A stretch of DNA of 64,000 nucleotides from Roseomonas sp. AR75 (GTDB lineage Bacteria; Pseudomonadota; Alphaproteobacteria; Acetobacterales; Acetobacteraceae), in contig NZ_STGB01000001.1 of assembly GCF_005222815.1 (NCBI RefSeq), forward strand, positions 372,001 through 436,000, in the 5' to 3' direction. Below the pieces are notes generated by a model that was given only the letters and a program-made list of their open reading frames with translations, was not told where the DNA came from and did no database searches. Shown here one piece after another: positions 25,883-37,560 of the stretch. Each line of letters opens with the position of its first letter. Position 1 is the stretch's first letter. Position numbers and translations under genes: made by a program.

Positions 25883-27646
25883 CTACGCCACCACCTCGGC
25901 CGGATCGAATACCTCGCCGGTGCTGCCGTCGGCGATACCGAGGTCGGTCGGGTGCGGCCCGGGGTTGCAGGCCAGCGCGATGCCGGTCAGGCCGCGGAAG
26001 ATGCGGAAGGGAAGCTGCCACTCCACCACCCGGTCCGCTGCCGCGCGCAGCGCTGCGAAATTCGCCGCCGTCTCCTCGGGCGGCGTCTCGGCCAGCAGAC
26101 CCGCGATGGGCAGCGGCAGCAGCGCCGTGACCCGCCCGCCTTCCGCCACCGCCATGCCGCCGCCGCAGGCGATCAGCGCATTCGCCGCCGCCTGCATGTC
26201 GGCCGCCTCGCGTCCCAGCACCAGCAGGTTGTGGCTGTCATGCGCTATGGTGGTGGCGATGGCGCCGCGCGGCGCGCCCCAGCCGTCGGCCAGGGTGGTG
26301 CGCGGCACCGCCGGTACGCGACCGTGGCGGTGGATCATGGTGATCAGCGCATGGTCCCCTGGCACCACCGCGACGCCGTTGCGGACCGCGACCTCCGCCT
26401 CGCCCCAGCTCACGAAGCGCGCGCCGACCACCTTGCGCAGCCGCGCGCGGCCATCCGTGATGCCAACGGGCCGAAGCTGGAACGCCTCGAGCGGCTGCGG
26501 GTCCAGGCGCATCGTGTCGCGCGGCCCGGCCGTGCGCGGCGGCGCCACAAGCATCTTGCCGTCGCGCGCGACCAGCCGGCCAGCCGTGAACACGCGCTCC
26601 ACCGCCACCGTGGTCAGCTCCGAGAGAACAACGATATCCGCCTGCCGCCCTGGCGCGATCAGGCCGAGGTCGTCGCGTTTCAGCCGCATCGCCGCGTGCA
26701 GCGTCGCCAGCCGGATCGCGGCGATCGGGTTCACGCCGCGCGCGATGACACGGGCGATGGTGTCGCGCAGCCCGCCCTTCTCCAGCAGCTCGTCGGGGAA
26801 GATGTCGTCGGTGCAGAGTACCAGGTTCGGCGGCAGCATCGGCAGCGCGGCGAGCGCGGTCAGCGCATGCGGCAGCACGTAGTCGTGGCTGCCGCGCAGC
26901 TCCACCGTCATGCCTGCGCGCAGCTTCTGCACGAAGTCCTCGGCGTCGGTGACCTCGTGGTCCGAGGTGACGCCGGCTGTCGCATAGGCCTGCAGGTCGG
27001 CGTCCCGCATGCCGCGCGCATGGCCGTTGACGTTCTTGCCGGACGCCAGCCCCGCGCCGACGATGCCGCGCATATGCGCCGTGCCGCGCAGCACGCCCGG
27101 CATGTCCATGACTTCCGCGACGCCCGAGACCTCCGGCCAGGAGAGCATCTCCGCCATCTCCGCGGCGCCGAACTCCGCCCCCGCCCTCTCCAGCCCGGGC
27201 GCGGAGGGCACGCAGGAGGGCGCGGCGATAAGCGTGCGCAGCGGCAGGTTGCGGCTTGCCTCGATCGCCCAGCGGACGCCGGCAAGGCCCAGCACATTGG
27301 CCAGTTCATGCGGGTCCCAGACACAGGTGGTGGTGCCGGCCGGCACGACGGTGGCGGAGTAGTCCGCCGGCGCCATCAGGCTGCTTTCGTAATGCAGGTG
27401 GCCGTCGATGAAGCCAGGCGCGAGGTATTTTCCGCCCACATCCTCCAGCGCCGCCGCGTCCTCCCGCGTGCCGGGCGGATGCACGCTGGCGATCAGCGGG
27501 CCGACGATCCCGACATCCGCAGCGCGCAACTCGCCGGTCGCGACATCCACCACCGTGCCGCCGGCCAGCAGCAGGTCGAAGGGCGCCGCGCCGCGGGCGG
27601 CCTGAACCGCCCGCGCGCGCAGCGCGGGATCGACCGGGTCGTTCAT
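25883..27646 (-). CDS. ade: Adenine deaminase
   Basis: A 587-residue amidohydrolase that matches bacterial adenine deaminase (adenine to hypoxanthine). Metal-site motifs are GFIDGHLHYESS, GHARGMRDADLQAYATAGVTSDHE and the Asp pair in CTDDIFPDELLEKGG. The C-terminal lid domain contains TIAHDSHNLLVLG and the Gly-rich IACGGGMAV. The start at 27646 gives the usual family length; longer frames run into the next gene. Neighbouring phosphoribosyltransferase and nucleoside hydrolase genes support purine salvage. Confidence 0.93.
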   Translation of the reverse strand: MNDPVDPALRARAVQAARGAAPFDLLLAGGTVVDVATGELRAADVGIVGPLIASVHPPGTREDAAALEDVGGKYLAPGFIDGHLHYESSLMAPADYSATVVPAGTTTCVWDPHELANVLGLAGVRWAIEASRNLPLRTLIAAPSCVPSAPGLERAGAEFGAAEMAEMLSWPEVSGVAEVMDMPGVLRGTAHMRGIVGAGLASGKNVNGHARGMRDADLQAYATAGVTSDHEVTDAEDFVQKLRAGMTVELRGSHDYVLPHALTALAALPMLPPNLVLCTDDIFPDELLEKGGLRDTIARVIARGVNPIAAIRLATLHAAMRLKRDDLGLIAPGRQADIVVLSELTTVAVERVFTAGRLVARDGKMLVAPPRTAGPRDTMRLDPQPLEAFQLRPVGITDGRARLRKVVGARFVSWGEAEVAVRNGVAVVPGDHALITMIHRHGRVPAVPRTTLADGWGAPRGAIATTIAHDSHNLLVLGREAADMQAAANALIACGGGMAVAEGGRVTALLPLPIAGLLAETPPEETAANFAALRAAADRVVEWQLPFRIFRGLTGIALACNPGPHPTDLGIADGSTGEVFDPAEVVA

Positions 27647-27671
27647 GCCCAACACTCCTGCAGGATTGCGT

Positions 27672-28676
27672 TCACGCCGGCGGGTCGGCCGGCTCCGCGA
27701 GCGGCGCCGCGTCGCGGCGGCGGATCGTCTCGCCCAGCGTCTCCACCGCCTTGCGCAGCACGTCGGCGCCGACCTGGCGCAGCAGATATGCGCCGAGGAT
27801 GCGCGCCTTCGCGTCCTCCGCGATGGCCTTGTCGTCGCCGAGCTTCTTGATCTGGTCGCCGAGTGCCCGCTGCTCGTCGGCGTCCAGCCCCTCGACGAGG
27901 CCGAGGCAGAAGGCCGGCAGCGTCGCCTGCGCCTTGGCGAAATCGACATCCTTCATCCAGGCGCCCACCGCATCGGCGCGCGCCGTCGCCTGGTCGCGGT
28001 TCACCATCCGGTCGCAGGACTCTAGGAAAGTCTTGAGCATGGTGGACGGCCCGATGCCCACATCGGTGTCGCCCACACGCGCCGTGAACAGCGAAGTGCG
28101 GAAGAAGGCGATGGCGCCGAAGGCGGCGATCAGCCCCTCCACAAGCGCCTTGTTCTTCTGCGTGGTCACCACCTCGAACTGCTGCACCAGCGCGAGCGCG
28201 ATCACGCCGGCCGCCACGTTGATCGCGACATAGGCCGCCGCCGGCCGCAGCCCGAGCAGCCTGCCGGGATCGTCGCGGTAGCGCGCGATCAGTTCGCCGA
28301 AGCCGACCGCGCCGGCGAAGAAGGCGACTGCGCCGTACTGCGTGAGCAGCAGCCGCCAGGGCTCCTCCGACCAGGGCTTCGACGGATCGTGCCGCACCCA
28401 GATGATGAGCGCGGTGAGCAGCACCGCCAGCAGCAGCGCGCTGCCGAGGGTCAGCACGACGCCGGCCGCGGCGCTGCGCACGCCCGGCAGCGGCGTCGCC
28501 GGTGTCGGCACGCTGCGCCCGGCAATGAGGAAGACGAAGGCGCCGCCGACCACCGCGATCAGCCCGATCAGCGAAAGGTCGCGCAGCATGCCCGACGCCG
28601 TCAGCCCACCGATGAAAGGGATCAGCGGCAGCGCGACGACGAGCAGGAGGAGGGCAATGCTGGTGCGGCGATCCAT
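27672..28676 (-). CDS. Polytopic membrane protein with C-terminal cytoplasmic domain, unknown function
   Basis: I do not recognise this 334-residue protein. The first 190 residues hold about six hydrophobic helices (7-25, 35-53, 70-93, 107-128, 145-165, 180-193). The remainder is soluble and helical (SPSTMLKTFLESCDRMVNRD-like region through the end), with charged repeats such as DQIKKLGDDKAIAEDAKARILG. The last 15 residues are Ala/Pro-rich. It lies 83 bp downstream of a small predicted winged-helix gene on the same strand and 25 bp upstream of ade. No catalytic motif is evident. Confidence 0.7.
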   Translation of the reverse strand: MDRRTSIALLLLVVALPLIPFIGGLTASGMLRDLSLIGLIAVVGGAFVFLIAGRSVPTPATPLPGVRSAAAGVVLTLGSALLLAVLLTALIIWVRHDPSKPWSEEPWRLLLTQYGAVAFFAGAVGFGELIARYRDDPGRLLGLRPAAAYVAINVAAGVIALALVQQFEVVTTQKNKALVEGLIAAFGAIAFFRTSLFTARVGDTDVGIGPSTMLKTFLESCDRMVNRDQATARADAVGAWMKDVDFAKAQATLPAFCLGLVEGLDADEQRALGDQIKKLGDDKAIAEDAKARILGAYLLRQVGADVLRKAVETLGETIRRRDAAPLAEPADPPA

Positions 28677-28759
28677 CGGCCCCGTGGCTCCGCGACGGCC
28701 CCAGCCGTCCGCACCGGAAGCCTAACGGTCGCGGACCGCCGCTGACAATGCCGCGCGGG

Positions 28760-29155
28760 TCAGCTGGCCTCGCGCGAAGCGGCTTCGCGCCCCGCCTCGG
28801 TCAACAGGAACATGCCGGAGTCGTTGCGCACCAGGCCGAGCGTCTCCGCCTGCTTCAGCGCCGATGCCGCAGCGTCCAGCGACGCACCGAAGGTGGTGGC
28901 GACCGCAACGACGGAGAGCTTGCTGTCCGGCGCGCTGGGCCAGACCTTCACCAGCGCATCCAGGGAAATGGCGCCGCTCGGCGCCGTCTGCGTCGGGACG
29001 GACCCGACCTTGCGGCCGACCGCCTTTTCCACGGCAGCCTGCACCTGGGCCAGCAGGTCCGCCGCGCCCTCTGGCTTGCTGCCGCGCGTAGTCCCGCTGG
29101 TGGTGCCCAGCGCATCGAGAAAGGTACCGAAATAATCCGTCTTGCGACCGCTCAC
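28760..29155 (-). CDS. Small predicted winged-helix protein, unknown function
   Basis: A 131-residue protein starting at GTG 29155, chosen because GGAGG lies five bases upstream; another GTG 27 bases earlier is possible. The first half is low in complexity (TTSGTTRGSKPEGAADLL). The second half (about 70-131) reads as three helices and a wing: LDALVKVWP, SVVAVATTFGASLDAAASAL, KQAETLGLVRNDSGMFLLTEAG. That is the shape of a MarR/PadR-like DNA-binding or protein-interaction fold. No family name can be assigned. It may be co-transcribed with the membrane protein that follows. Confidence 0.65.
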   Translation of the reverse strand: MSGRKTDYFGTFLDALGTTSGTTRGSKPEGAADLLAQVQAAVEKAVGRKVGSVPTQTAPSGAISLDALVKVWPSAPDSKLSVVAVATTFGASLDAAASALKQAETLGLVRNDSGMFLLTEAGREAASREAS

Positions 29156-29227
29156 CCGAGCCTCCACGCCAACGTGGCGCACGATCCTAGCATGGGTGCG
29201 CTCCCCGTCGCGATCAAGGCGCGGCCT

Positions 29228-30793
29228 TCAGCGCGGCGCGCGCCCGGCGCTGAAGGCCAGCGTCATCTCGTCGGTGCGCGCCTCATAGGTGAGGCCGCGC
29301 CGCATCGCCCAGGTGTTCACTTGGAAATACAGCGGGATCAGCGCAGTGTGGTCGCGCAGCGCCAGGCGCGTCGCTTCCTGCGTCAGCGCGCGGCGCCGGT
29401 CGTTGTCGATGGTGGTGCGGGCGCGCTGGATGATCGCGTCGATCTCCGGGTTGCTGAATCGCCCGCGATTGGCCGTGCCAAGGCCGAGCTGCGGGTTCCA
29501 GCTGTGGATCTGCGTCTCGAGCATCCCCAGCACTTCCGGGTTCGGCGAAAACCCTGCGAGGTTGACGGAATACTTCAACTGCGCCGCCTCGCTCAGCCAG
29601 ACGGAGCGCGTGCGCGTCTCCACCGTCGCCGTCAGGCCGAGCCGCGTCCACATCTGGGCGATGGCCTGTACCACCTGCTCGTCGTTCGGATAGCGGTCGT
29701 TCGGACCGTTGACCTGCACAGCAAAGCCGTCGGGCAGGCCGGCTTCGGCCAGCAGGCGCTTCGCCTGATCGAGATCGAAGGGCGTCGGCGACAGGTCGGG
29801 GGAGGTGCCGAAATAGCCGGGCGGTCCGAGGTCACCGGCAGCCAGCGCCTGGCCTTGCATGATGCGGCTGACGATCGCGTCCCGGTTGATGGCGAGCGAC
29901 AGCGCGCGCCGCACGCGGGCATCGCGCAGCGGATTGGCGATGGGACCGCCGCCCTTGGCGCGCACGAACGGGCTGGTCTCGCGATCGGAATCGAGCGTGA
30001 GGAAGATCAGGCGGTTCGAGGGGCTTTCCGCCACGCTGAACCGCGCGGTATCGCCGCGCAGGCGCGCAAACTGATCGGGCGGCACGATCTCCACCAGGTC
30101 CACGTCGCCGGCCTGCAGCGCGGCCACGCGCGCGCCCGCATTGGCGATGGGACGGAACTCGACGCGCGCGAAGGCGGGTGCCGTGCCGCCGAAATCCGGG
30201 TTGCGTTCCATCACCACGGGGCTGCCGGGCTGCCAGGAGACATGGCGGAACGGGCCGGTGCCGATCATCGCGCGGCCCGAATTGTAGTCCGCCGTCGTCG
30301 CGCCCTCGCCATGCTTCTTCGACACGATCATCACCAGCGCCAGGAAGTTCGGCAGCAGGGGCGTGGGCTGGTGGGTGCGGATGCGCACCGTGGTCGGGTT
30401 CACCGATTCCACCGCCGAGACGGGGCGCGTGGCGTAGCGGAAGCTGCTGGGGCTGTTGGGCACGTCGCCCGCGCGCGCGATGGTGAAGGCGATGTCCTCC
30501 GCCGTCACCGGCGCGCCGTCGTGGAAGCGCATGCGCGGGTCGAGCGTGACCTCCCACGTCGTGTCGTCCACGACGCGCATCGCGGTGGCGATGGCCGGCC
30601 GCAGGTTCTGCTGCGCGTCCTGCTCCATCAGCGGCTGGAAGACGTGCCGCGCGAAGGCGATGTTGGTGATCAGGCTGGCGAAGTGCGGATCGAGGCTGGT
30701 CGGTCCGGCCTCCACGCCGATGCGCAGGTTGTCCTGCGCGAGGGCGGGCGAGACAGCCAGGGTGGCGGCGAGCAGGGCGGCACGCAGCTTCAT
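29228..30793 (-). CDS. ABC transporter peptide/nickel-type solute-binding protein (SBP family 5), orphan
   Basis: A 521-residue family 5 binding protein with a Sec signal peptide (MKLRAALLAATLAVSPALAQ). Signatures are RIGVEAGPTSLDPHFAS, WEVTLDPRMRFHDGAPVTAEDIAFTI and NRDAIVSRIMQGQALAAGDLGPPG. The start overlaps the phosphoribosyltransferase stop (ATGA). No Dpp/Opp-type permease or ATPase genes are nearby, so it is an orphan. Family 5 proteins bind peptides, opines, nickel complexes or sugars; the ligand here is unknown. Confidence 0.9.
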   Translation of the reverse strand: MKLRAALLAATLAVSPALAQDNLRIGVEAGPTSLDPHFASLITNIAFARHVFQPLMEQDAQQNLRPAIATAMRVVDDTTWEVTLDPRMRFHDGAPVTAEDIAFTIARAGDVPNSPSSFRYATRPVSAVESVNPTTVRIRTHQPTPLLPNFLALVMIVSKKHGEGATTADYNSGRAMIGTGPFRHVSWQPGSPVVMERNPDFGGTAPAFARVEFRPIANAGARVAALQAGDVDLVEIVPPDQFARLRGDTARFSVAESPSNRLIFLTLDSDRETSPFVRAKGGGPIANPLRDARVRRALSLAINRDAIVSRIMQGQALAAGDLGPPGYFGTSPDLSPTPFDLDQAKRLLAEAGLPDGFAVQVNGPNDRYPNDEQVVQAIAQMWTRLGLTATVETRTRSVWLSEAAQLKYSVNLAGFSPNPEVLGMLETQIHSWNPQLGLGTANRGRFSNPEIDAIIQRARTTIDNDRRRALTQEATRLALRDHTALIPLYFQVNTWAMRRGLTYEARTDEMTLAFSAGRAPR

Positions 30794-31482
30794 GCGGCGA
30801 GGTCCTTGGGCATGAGGGGGCAGATGTCGTGGCGCGCGCTGCCGGGAACCGGCACCCAGCCGGCGGAGCGGCGCGCGAAGATCGGCGTGGCGAAGACGGC
30901 GCGCACGGGAACGGCGTCGGGCCAATCCGACGCCCAGCGGTCGCCCTGCGCCATTGCGACCAGCAATGCGACCGGGGTGACCCCGGCCGCGGCCAGCAGG
31001 GCGAGGCCTGCGCGCGCCGAAGCACCGGTGGAGATCACGTCGTCCACCAGCAGCACGCGCCGCCCGGCCAGCCGCGGCAGCAGCCGCGGATCGAGCCAGA
31101 GCCGGCGCTCGACCGGCGAGGTGATGGAGTGCGCCGCCACGCTGAGGCGTTCCTCGTACCAGCGCTTGCGCGACCAGCCCGGCGCGACCCAGTTGGGATG
31201 GCCCAGCGCCTCCGCGATCGGCGGCGCGAAGACCTGGCCGAGTGTAGGCAGGCCCACCACCGCCTCCGCGCCCAAGGGCCGGGCAAGCTCGGTCATCCAA
31301 CCCGACAGGCGCCGCAGAACGGGGAAGGATGCCTGGTTGGCGACGAAGCCGGCCACCGCCGTCTCGCCGAGGTCGCGCAGCGGCAGGCGCAGCGCGGCGC
31401 CGTCCGGCAGCGGCGCATCATAGGCCGCGTCCCACGCAGCCCGCGGCGCGGCGCGCGTCTCGAAGCTCTGCCAGAACTCCAT
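30790..31482 (-). CDS. Phosphoribosyltransferase-family protein
   Basis: A 230-residue protein from MEFWQSFETR. The PRPP-binding loop is complete (RRVLLVDDVISTGASA), preceded by a GLPTLGQVFAPPIAEALG pyrophosphate-loop-like region. It belongs to the adenine/xanthine/orotate PRTase fold, but the hood region does not tell me which base is used. It is translationally coupled to the orphan binding protein and lies between adenine deaminase and nucleoside hydrolase genes, so a purine is likely. An upstream extension of 19 residues is possible. Confidence 0.78.
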   Translation of the reverse strand: MEFWQSFETRAAPRAAWDAAYDAPLPDGAALRLPLRDLGETAVAGFVANQASFPVLRRLSGWMTELARPLGAEAVVGLPTLGQVFAPPIAEALGHPNWVAPGWSRKRWYEERLSVAAHSITSPVERRLWLDPRLLPRLAGRRVLLVDDVISTGASARAGLALLAAAGVTPVALLVAMAQGDRWASDWPDAVPVRAVFATPIFARRSAGWVPVPGSARHDICPLMPKDLAA

Positions 31483-31571
31483 CGGCTCTCGGCTGGGTTG
31501 ATGCGGCGCAGCGTGGCATGCTGCAGGGCAGGACCGCAACCGGCGGGCCGCCGGAAGGGAGCCCGAGGGGT

Positions 31572-32501
31572 ATGAGGCCGAAGCCCACCATCATCGATTG
31601 CGACCCCGGCACCGACGACGCCATCGCCCTCTGGCTGGCGCTCGGCTCGCCGGAACTGGATGTGAAGCTGGTGACGGTTGCCGGCGGCAATGTCGGCCTG
31701 GCGGCGACCACTGCCAATGCGCGCGCGGTGGTCGGCCTGACCGGACGCGCCGTGCCGGTGGTGGCAGGCGCCGAACGCTCACTGCTGGCGGATTTCCGTG
31801 CCGAGACCGCTGTGCATGGCGCGGATGGGCTGGGTGGCGTGCGCCTGCCGGAGGGGCCGCCGCTGGCGCCCGGCATCGCGGCCGATGCGATCCGCACCGT
31901 GCTGCGCGCCGCCGACCCGGATTCGGTGACGGTGATCGGGCTCGGGCCGGTCACCAACCTGGCGCTGGCGCTCGCGACCGAGCCCGCGCTGCTCGGGCGC
32001 ATCGCCGAGATCGTCCTGATGTCCGGCGCCTGGAGCGAGGGCAACATCACCCCCGCGGCCGAGTTCAACGCGTGGAACGACCCAGAGGCGCTGGCGATGC
32101 TGCTCGGCCTGGACCGGCCGCTCGCCATGGCGACGCTCGACCTGACCGCCCAGGCCTTCGTCACGCCGGAACTGGTCTCGCGCCTAGCGCAACGGCAGGG
32201 CGGCGCCTGCTGGCAGGCGGCGCTCGGCATCCTGCGTGCGCTGCCGGCCTCGAAGCGGTTCGGCCATCGCGGCTACCCCTTGCACGACCCCTGTGCCGTA
32301 GCCTGGGCCATCGATCCCGGCCTGTTCGGCGCGCGGCCCGCGCATGCCGTTGTCGATCTCGGCGCCGGCCCATCGCGCGGGCGCACCGTGGTGGACCGTT
32401 GGGGGCGCCTGGGCCTCGCCGCCAATCACATGCTGCTCGAGGCGCTGGACGCTCCCGCCTTCTTTGACCTGCTCGCGGAGCGGATCGCCGCGCTTCCTTA
32501 A
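31572..32501 (+). CDS. Inosine/uridine-preferring nucleoside hydrolase
   Basis: A 309-residue nucleoside hydrolase. The calcium-binding N-terminal motif is IIDCDPGTDDAIAL. VTVAGGNVGL and the C-terminal HDPCAVAWAIDP complete the active site. These enzymes split ribonucleosides into base and ribose. It is divergent from the phosphoribosyltransferase operon with 89 bp between starts and converges on the hybrid kinase gene. Base specificity cannot be read from the sequence. Confidence 0.92.
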   Translation: MRPKPTIIDCDPGTDDAIALWLALGSPELDVKLVTVAGGNVGLAATTANARAVVGLTGRAVPVVAGAERSLLADFRAETAVHGADGLGGVRLPEGPPLAPGIAADAIRTVLRAADPDSVTVIGLGPVTNLALALATEPALLGRIAEIVLMSGAWSEGNITPAAEFNAWNDPEALAMLLGLDRPLAMATLDLTAQAFVTPELVSRLAQRQGGACWQAALGILRALPASKRFGHRGYPLHDPCAVAWAIDPGLFGARPAHAVVDLGAGPSRGRTVVDRWGRLGLAANHMLLEALDAPAFFDLLAERIAALP

Positions 32502-32508
32502 GCGCGGC
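32487..32508. terminator. Bidirectional hairpin between convergent genes
   Basis: GCCGCGCTT, CCTT, AAGCGCGGC is a perfect nine-base stem with a four-base loop. It spans the nucleoside hydrolase stop codon and the 12-bp gap to the kinase stop. AAG and CTT at the stem top give short A/T runs in both orientations. Its placement between converging genes fits a shared terminator. Confidence 0.5.
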
Positions 32509-32513
32509 ACACC

Positions 32514-35432
<2,919 letters not shown>

Positions 35433-35433
35433 G

Positions 35434-36504
35434 TCAGTCCGCCACCGCGCGCACGCCTACCACCGCGGCGAGATGCGTGTTCCACGCATCGACACAGTCG
35501 TTGCCGCAACGGCCGACCCAACGCGGCAGCACCACCTCGGTCAGCAGCCTGATCCGGCGCTCCTGGTCGGCGGGGCTCACCGGCACGATCGTCATGTTGC
35601 CGCGGCGCGACGTGCTGCAGCCGGCATGCCCGGCATTGCAGGCCAGCCCCTCGCCGGTCTCGCGCTCCGCCGCCTGCCAGATCTGGCTTTCCAGCTCGCC
35701 GATGCCGCGCTTCAGTGCCTCCTGCACGTCGGGCGACAATGCGGCCCAGGCATTCACATTCGCGCCGAAGGCGGAAAGCCCCCAGCTCAGCGCCATGGCA
35801 TGCACATGCGTCGTCACGTGGTGCAGGCCGATCGCATGGCCGGAAAGCGTGCCGGTGATGGCGCATTCGACCACGCCGCTGCGGAAGGCGGCGACGATCT
35901 CCGCAAAGGGCGTCACCACCGGGCTGCCGCCCAGCGCCTCAACCAGTTCGGATTGGCCGACGGAGGATGTCCGCACGCGCCGGCCGGACAGGTCCGCCAG
36001 GCTGGAGAAGGCCCGATTGCAGAACACGACCTGTGCCGGATAGGTGTAGACCGCGAGCAACTCGATACCGTAGCGCTCGCGCATCAGCCGTTCCAGATGC
36101 GGACGGTAGGCGCCGACGGTGCGGCGCAGCGCGTCCATGTCCGGCGAGAGCGCCGGCAGGTCGACGGCGTTGAACTCCGGCTCCTCGGTCGCGGCGAGCG
36201 GCAGGTTGACCGTGCCGAAGGGCACGACACCGAGCCGCATCAGCTGCAGCATCTCCTGCCCGCGGATGCCGCTGCGGTCGAAGGGCGATATCTCCGCGAC
36301 GACACGGCCCTTCGTGAGTTCGGTCACCTGCTGGCGCCAGAACGGCTCCTCGAAGCGAACGAACTGGCTCACGCCGGCCAGGCCGCCGATGATCTTCAGC
36401 TGGTAGGTCGGCTCCTGCGCCGCCGCGGGAAGACAGGTGAGCAGAACGCCCAGGAGAATGGCGGCGAGGCGAGCAGGACGGGTCCGGCGCGGGACCGGCA
36501 GCAT
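35434..36504 (-). CDS. TRAP-type (DctP-family) periplasmic receptor coupled to sensor kinase
   Basis: A 356-residue receptor with a cleavable signal peptide (RLAAILLGVLLTCLPAAAQ). The DctP body includes LADLSGRRVRTSSVGQSELVEALGG and PFAEIVAAFRSGVVECAITGTLSG. GGAG six bases upstream supports the ATG at 36504 over one 12 bases earlier. It carries four cysteines in its C-terminal third (ACNAGHAGCS and RCGNDCVDAW), unusual in the family and possibly disulfide-bonded. There are no permease genes; the next gene, one base away, is a hybrid kinase with a periplasmic domain. A sensory rather than transport role is likely. Confidence 0.85.
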   Translation of the reverse strand: MLPVPRRTRPARLAAILLGVLLTCLPAAAQEPTYQLKIIGGLAGVSQFVRFEEPFWRQQVTELTKGRVVAEISPFDRSGIRGQEMLQLMRLGVVPFGTVNLPLAATEEPEFNAVDLPALSPDMDALRRTVGAYRPHLERLMRERYGIELLAVYTYPAQVVFCNRAFSSLADLSGRRVRTSSVGQSELVEALGGSPVVTPFAEIVAAFRSGVVECAITGTLSGHAIGLHHVTTHVHAMALSWGLSAFGANVNAWAALSPDVQEALKRGIGELESQIWQAAERETGEGLACNAGHAGCSTSRRGNMTIVPVSPADQERRIRLLTEVVLPRWVGRCGNDCVDAWNTHLAAVVGVRAVAD

Positions 36505-36516
36505 CGTATACTCCAT

Positions 36517-36889
36517 ACAAGAAGCGGTGGAGCCTAGGCCGGACACCGCAGCGGTCGCCACCATCACAACCTGATACCAGAAATTCGCAAGCGCGCGGCA
36601 ACCTTTGCGCGAAGACCTTACAAGATATGAATGTTTCTCGTACGACTCCTCACAGGTCATGGCTTTGTCGGCTGCGCCGGGGAGGCGGGGCGCCGGCGCG
36701 GATCCACAGTGATCGGTCCTGCGAGCGTGCAGGCCGATCTGCGCAGGGGCGCGTCCGGGCGGCAGCGCCGCCGGCAGCACGACTTCGTGGGGCATCGCCA
36801 CCGAGGCTAGAGGCACGCCCCCGCGCATGTCACGTATTCCGTTGCGTGGAGCGCCGCCGTGGCGGCGGGCGAAGAGGGAGATCCGGCGT
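36517..36889. other. Intergenic region without a supported gene
   Basis: About 370 bp separate the receptor-kinase operon from the divergent osmC gene. The first 130 bp are clearly more A/T-rich than the rest of the window, as expected for the promoter region of the receptor gene. I could not pick out convincing -35/-10 pairs. Open frames here have no family features. Confidence 0.5.
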
Positions 36890-37324
36890 ATGGCAGCGAT
36901 TCGGCGCGAAGGCTCGGCGGTCTGGCAGGGCAGCGGCAAGGAAGGGAAGGGGACGCTGTCCACCCACAGTGGCACCCTGGACAACACACCCTATTCCTTC
37001 ACCGCCCGCTTCGGCGACGGCCAGGGCACCAACCCGGAGGAGCTGATCGCCGCCGCCCATGCCGGCTGCTTCTCCATGGCGCTGGCGTTCCAGCTTTCCG
37101 GCGCCGGCCACCCGCCTGAGGAACTGGCCACCACGGCGCGCCTGACGATGGAGCAGGAGACTGGCGGCTGGAAGATCGCCGCGGTGGCACTCGTCCTGAA
37201 GGCGAAGGTGCCTGGCATCACGCAGCAGAAATTCGACGAACTGGCCGCCGCCGCCAAGGCGAACTGCCCGGTCAGCAAGGTGCTGAACGCGGCGATCACG
37301 CTGGAAGCGACGCTGGAGGCATAG
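36890..37324 (+). CDS. osmC: OsmC-family peroxiredoxin
   Basis: A 144-residue OsmC protein, matching the family length. The two redox cysteines are visible at 60 (AAHAGCFSMAL) and 126 (NCPVSKVL). OsmC reduces organic hydroperoxides and is usually induced by osmotic or oxidative stress. GAGGGAG 11 bases upstream fixes the ATG at 36890. A longer frame adds a basic, unrelated 21-residue stretch. It stands alone. Confidence 0.92.
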   Translation: MAAIRREGSAVWQGSGKEGKGTLSTHSGTLDNTPYSFTARFGDGQGTNPEELIAAAHAGCFSMALAFQLSGAGHPPEELATTARLTMEQETGGWKIAAVALVLKAKVPGITQQKFDELAAAAKANCPVSKVLNAAITLEATLEA

Positions 37325-37346
37325 CCCGGCGCGTCACGCCACGGGC
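37324..37346. terminator. GC hairpin after osmC
   Basis: GCCCG and CGGGC arms, with an inner GCG/CGC pairing and a small bulge, begin at the osmC stop. There is no T tract. Its place between osmC and the oppositely oriented PEP-CTERM remnant suggests a transcript-end structure. Confidence 0.3.
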
Positions 37347-37401
37347 GAGCCCGACCTCCGCGCCACTGCTCCAGGCGCAGGCCGTGCAGCCAGAGGACCC
37401 G

Positions 37402-37560
37402 TCAGCCCGCGCGGCGCATTTCGTGGCGTCGCGCGGCGGTGAGCCCGGCAAGGCGGAGGCCGAACAGCGCGAGCGTCATCGGCTCCGGCGCCGCGACTGT
37501 CACGCACGATGATCCGGAACGTGCCGCCGTCGATTTCACTGCGGGTGTCTTGAATGACAT
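37402..37560 (-). pseudogene. PEP-CTERM protein remnant (C-terminal sorting signal)
   Basis: A 52-codon frame from ATG 37560 ends in a clear PEP-CTERM sorting signal: VAAPEPMTLALFGLRLAGLTAARR, that is a PEP motif, a hydrophobic helix and a basic tail. The preceding 20 residues look unnatural. In the neighbouring frame the same DNA reads MNVIQDTRSEIDGGTFRIIV, a plausible beta-rich end of an exported protein. A frameshift near 37495-37510 therefore probably separates body and tail. The rest of the gene is missing because the dctM stop follows within 25 bp. I read it as the decayed 3' end of a surface-protein gene. Confidence 0.55.

Noticed and set aside
26908..27850. Several frames opposite adenine deaminase that look like Arg-rich proteins
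   Set aside because: They are shadows of the deaminase gene and have no domain signals.
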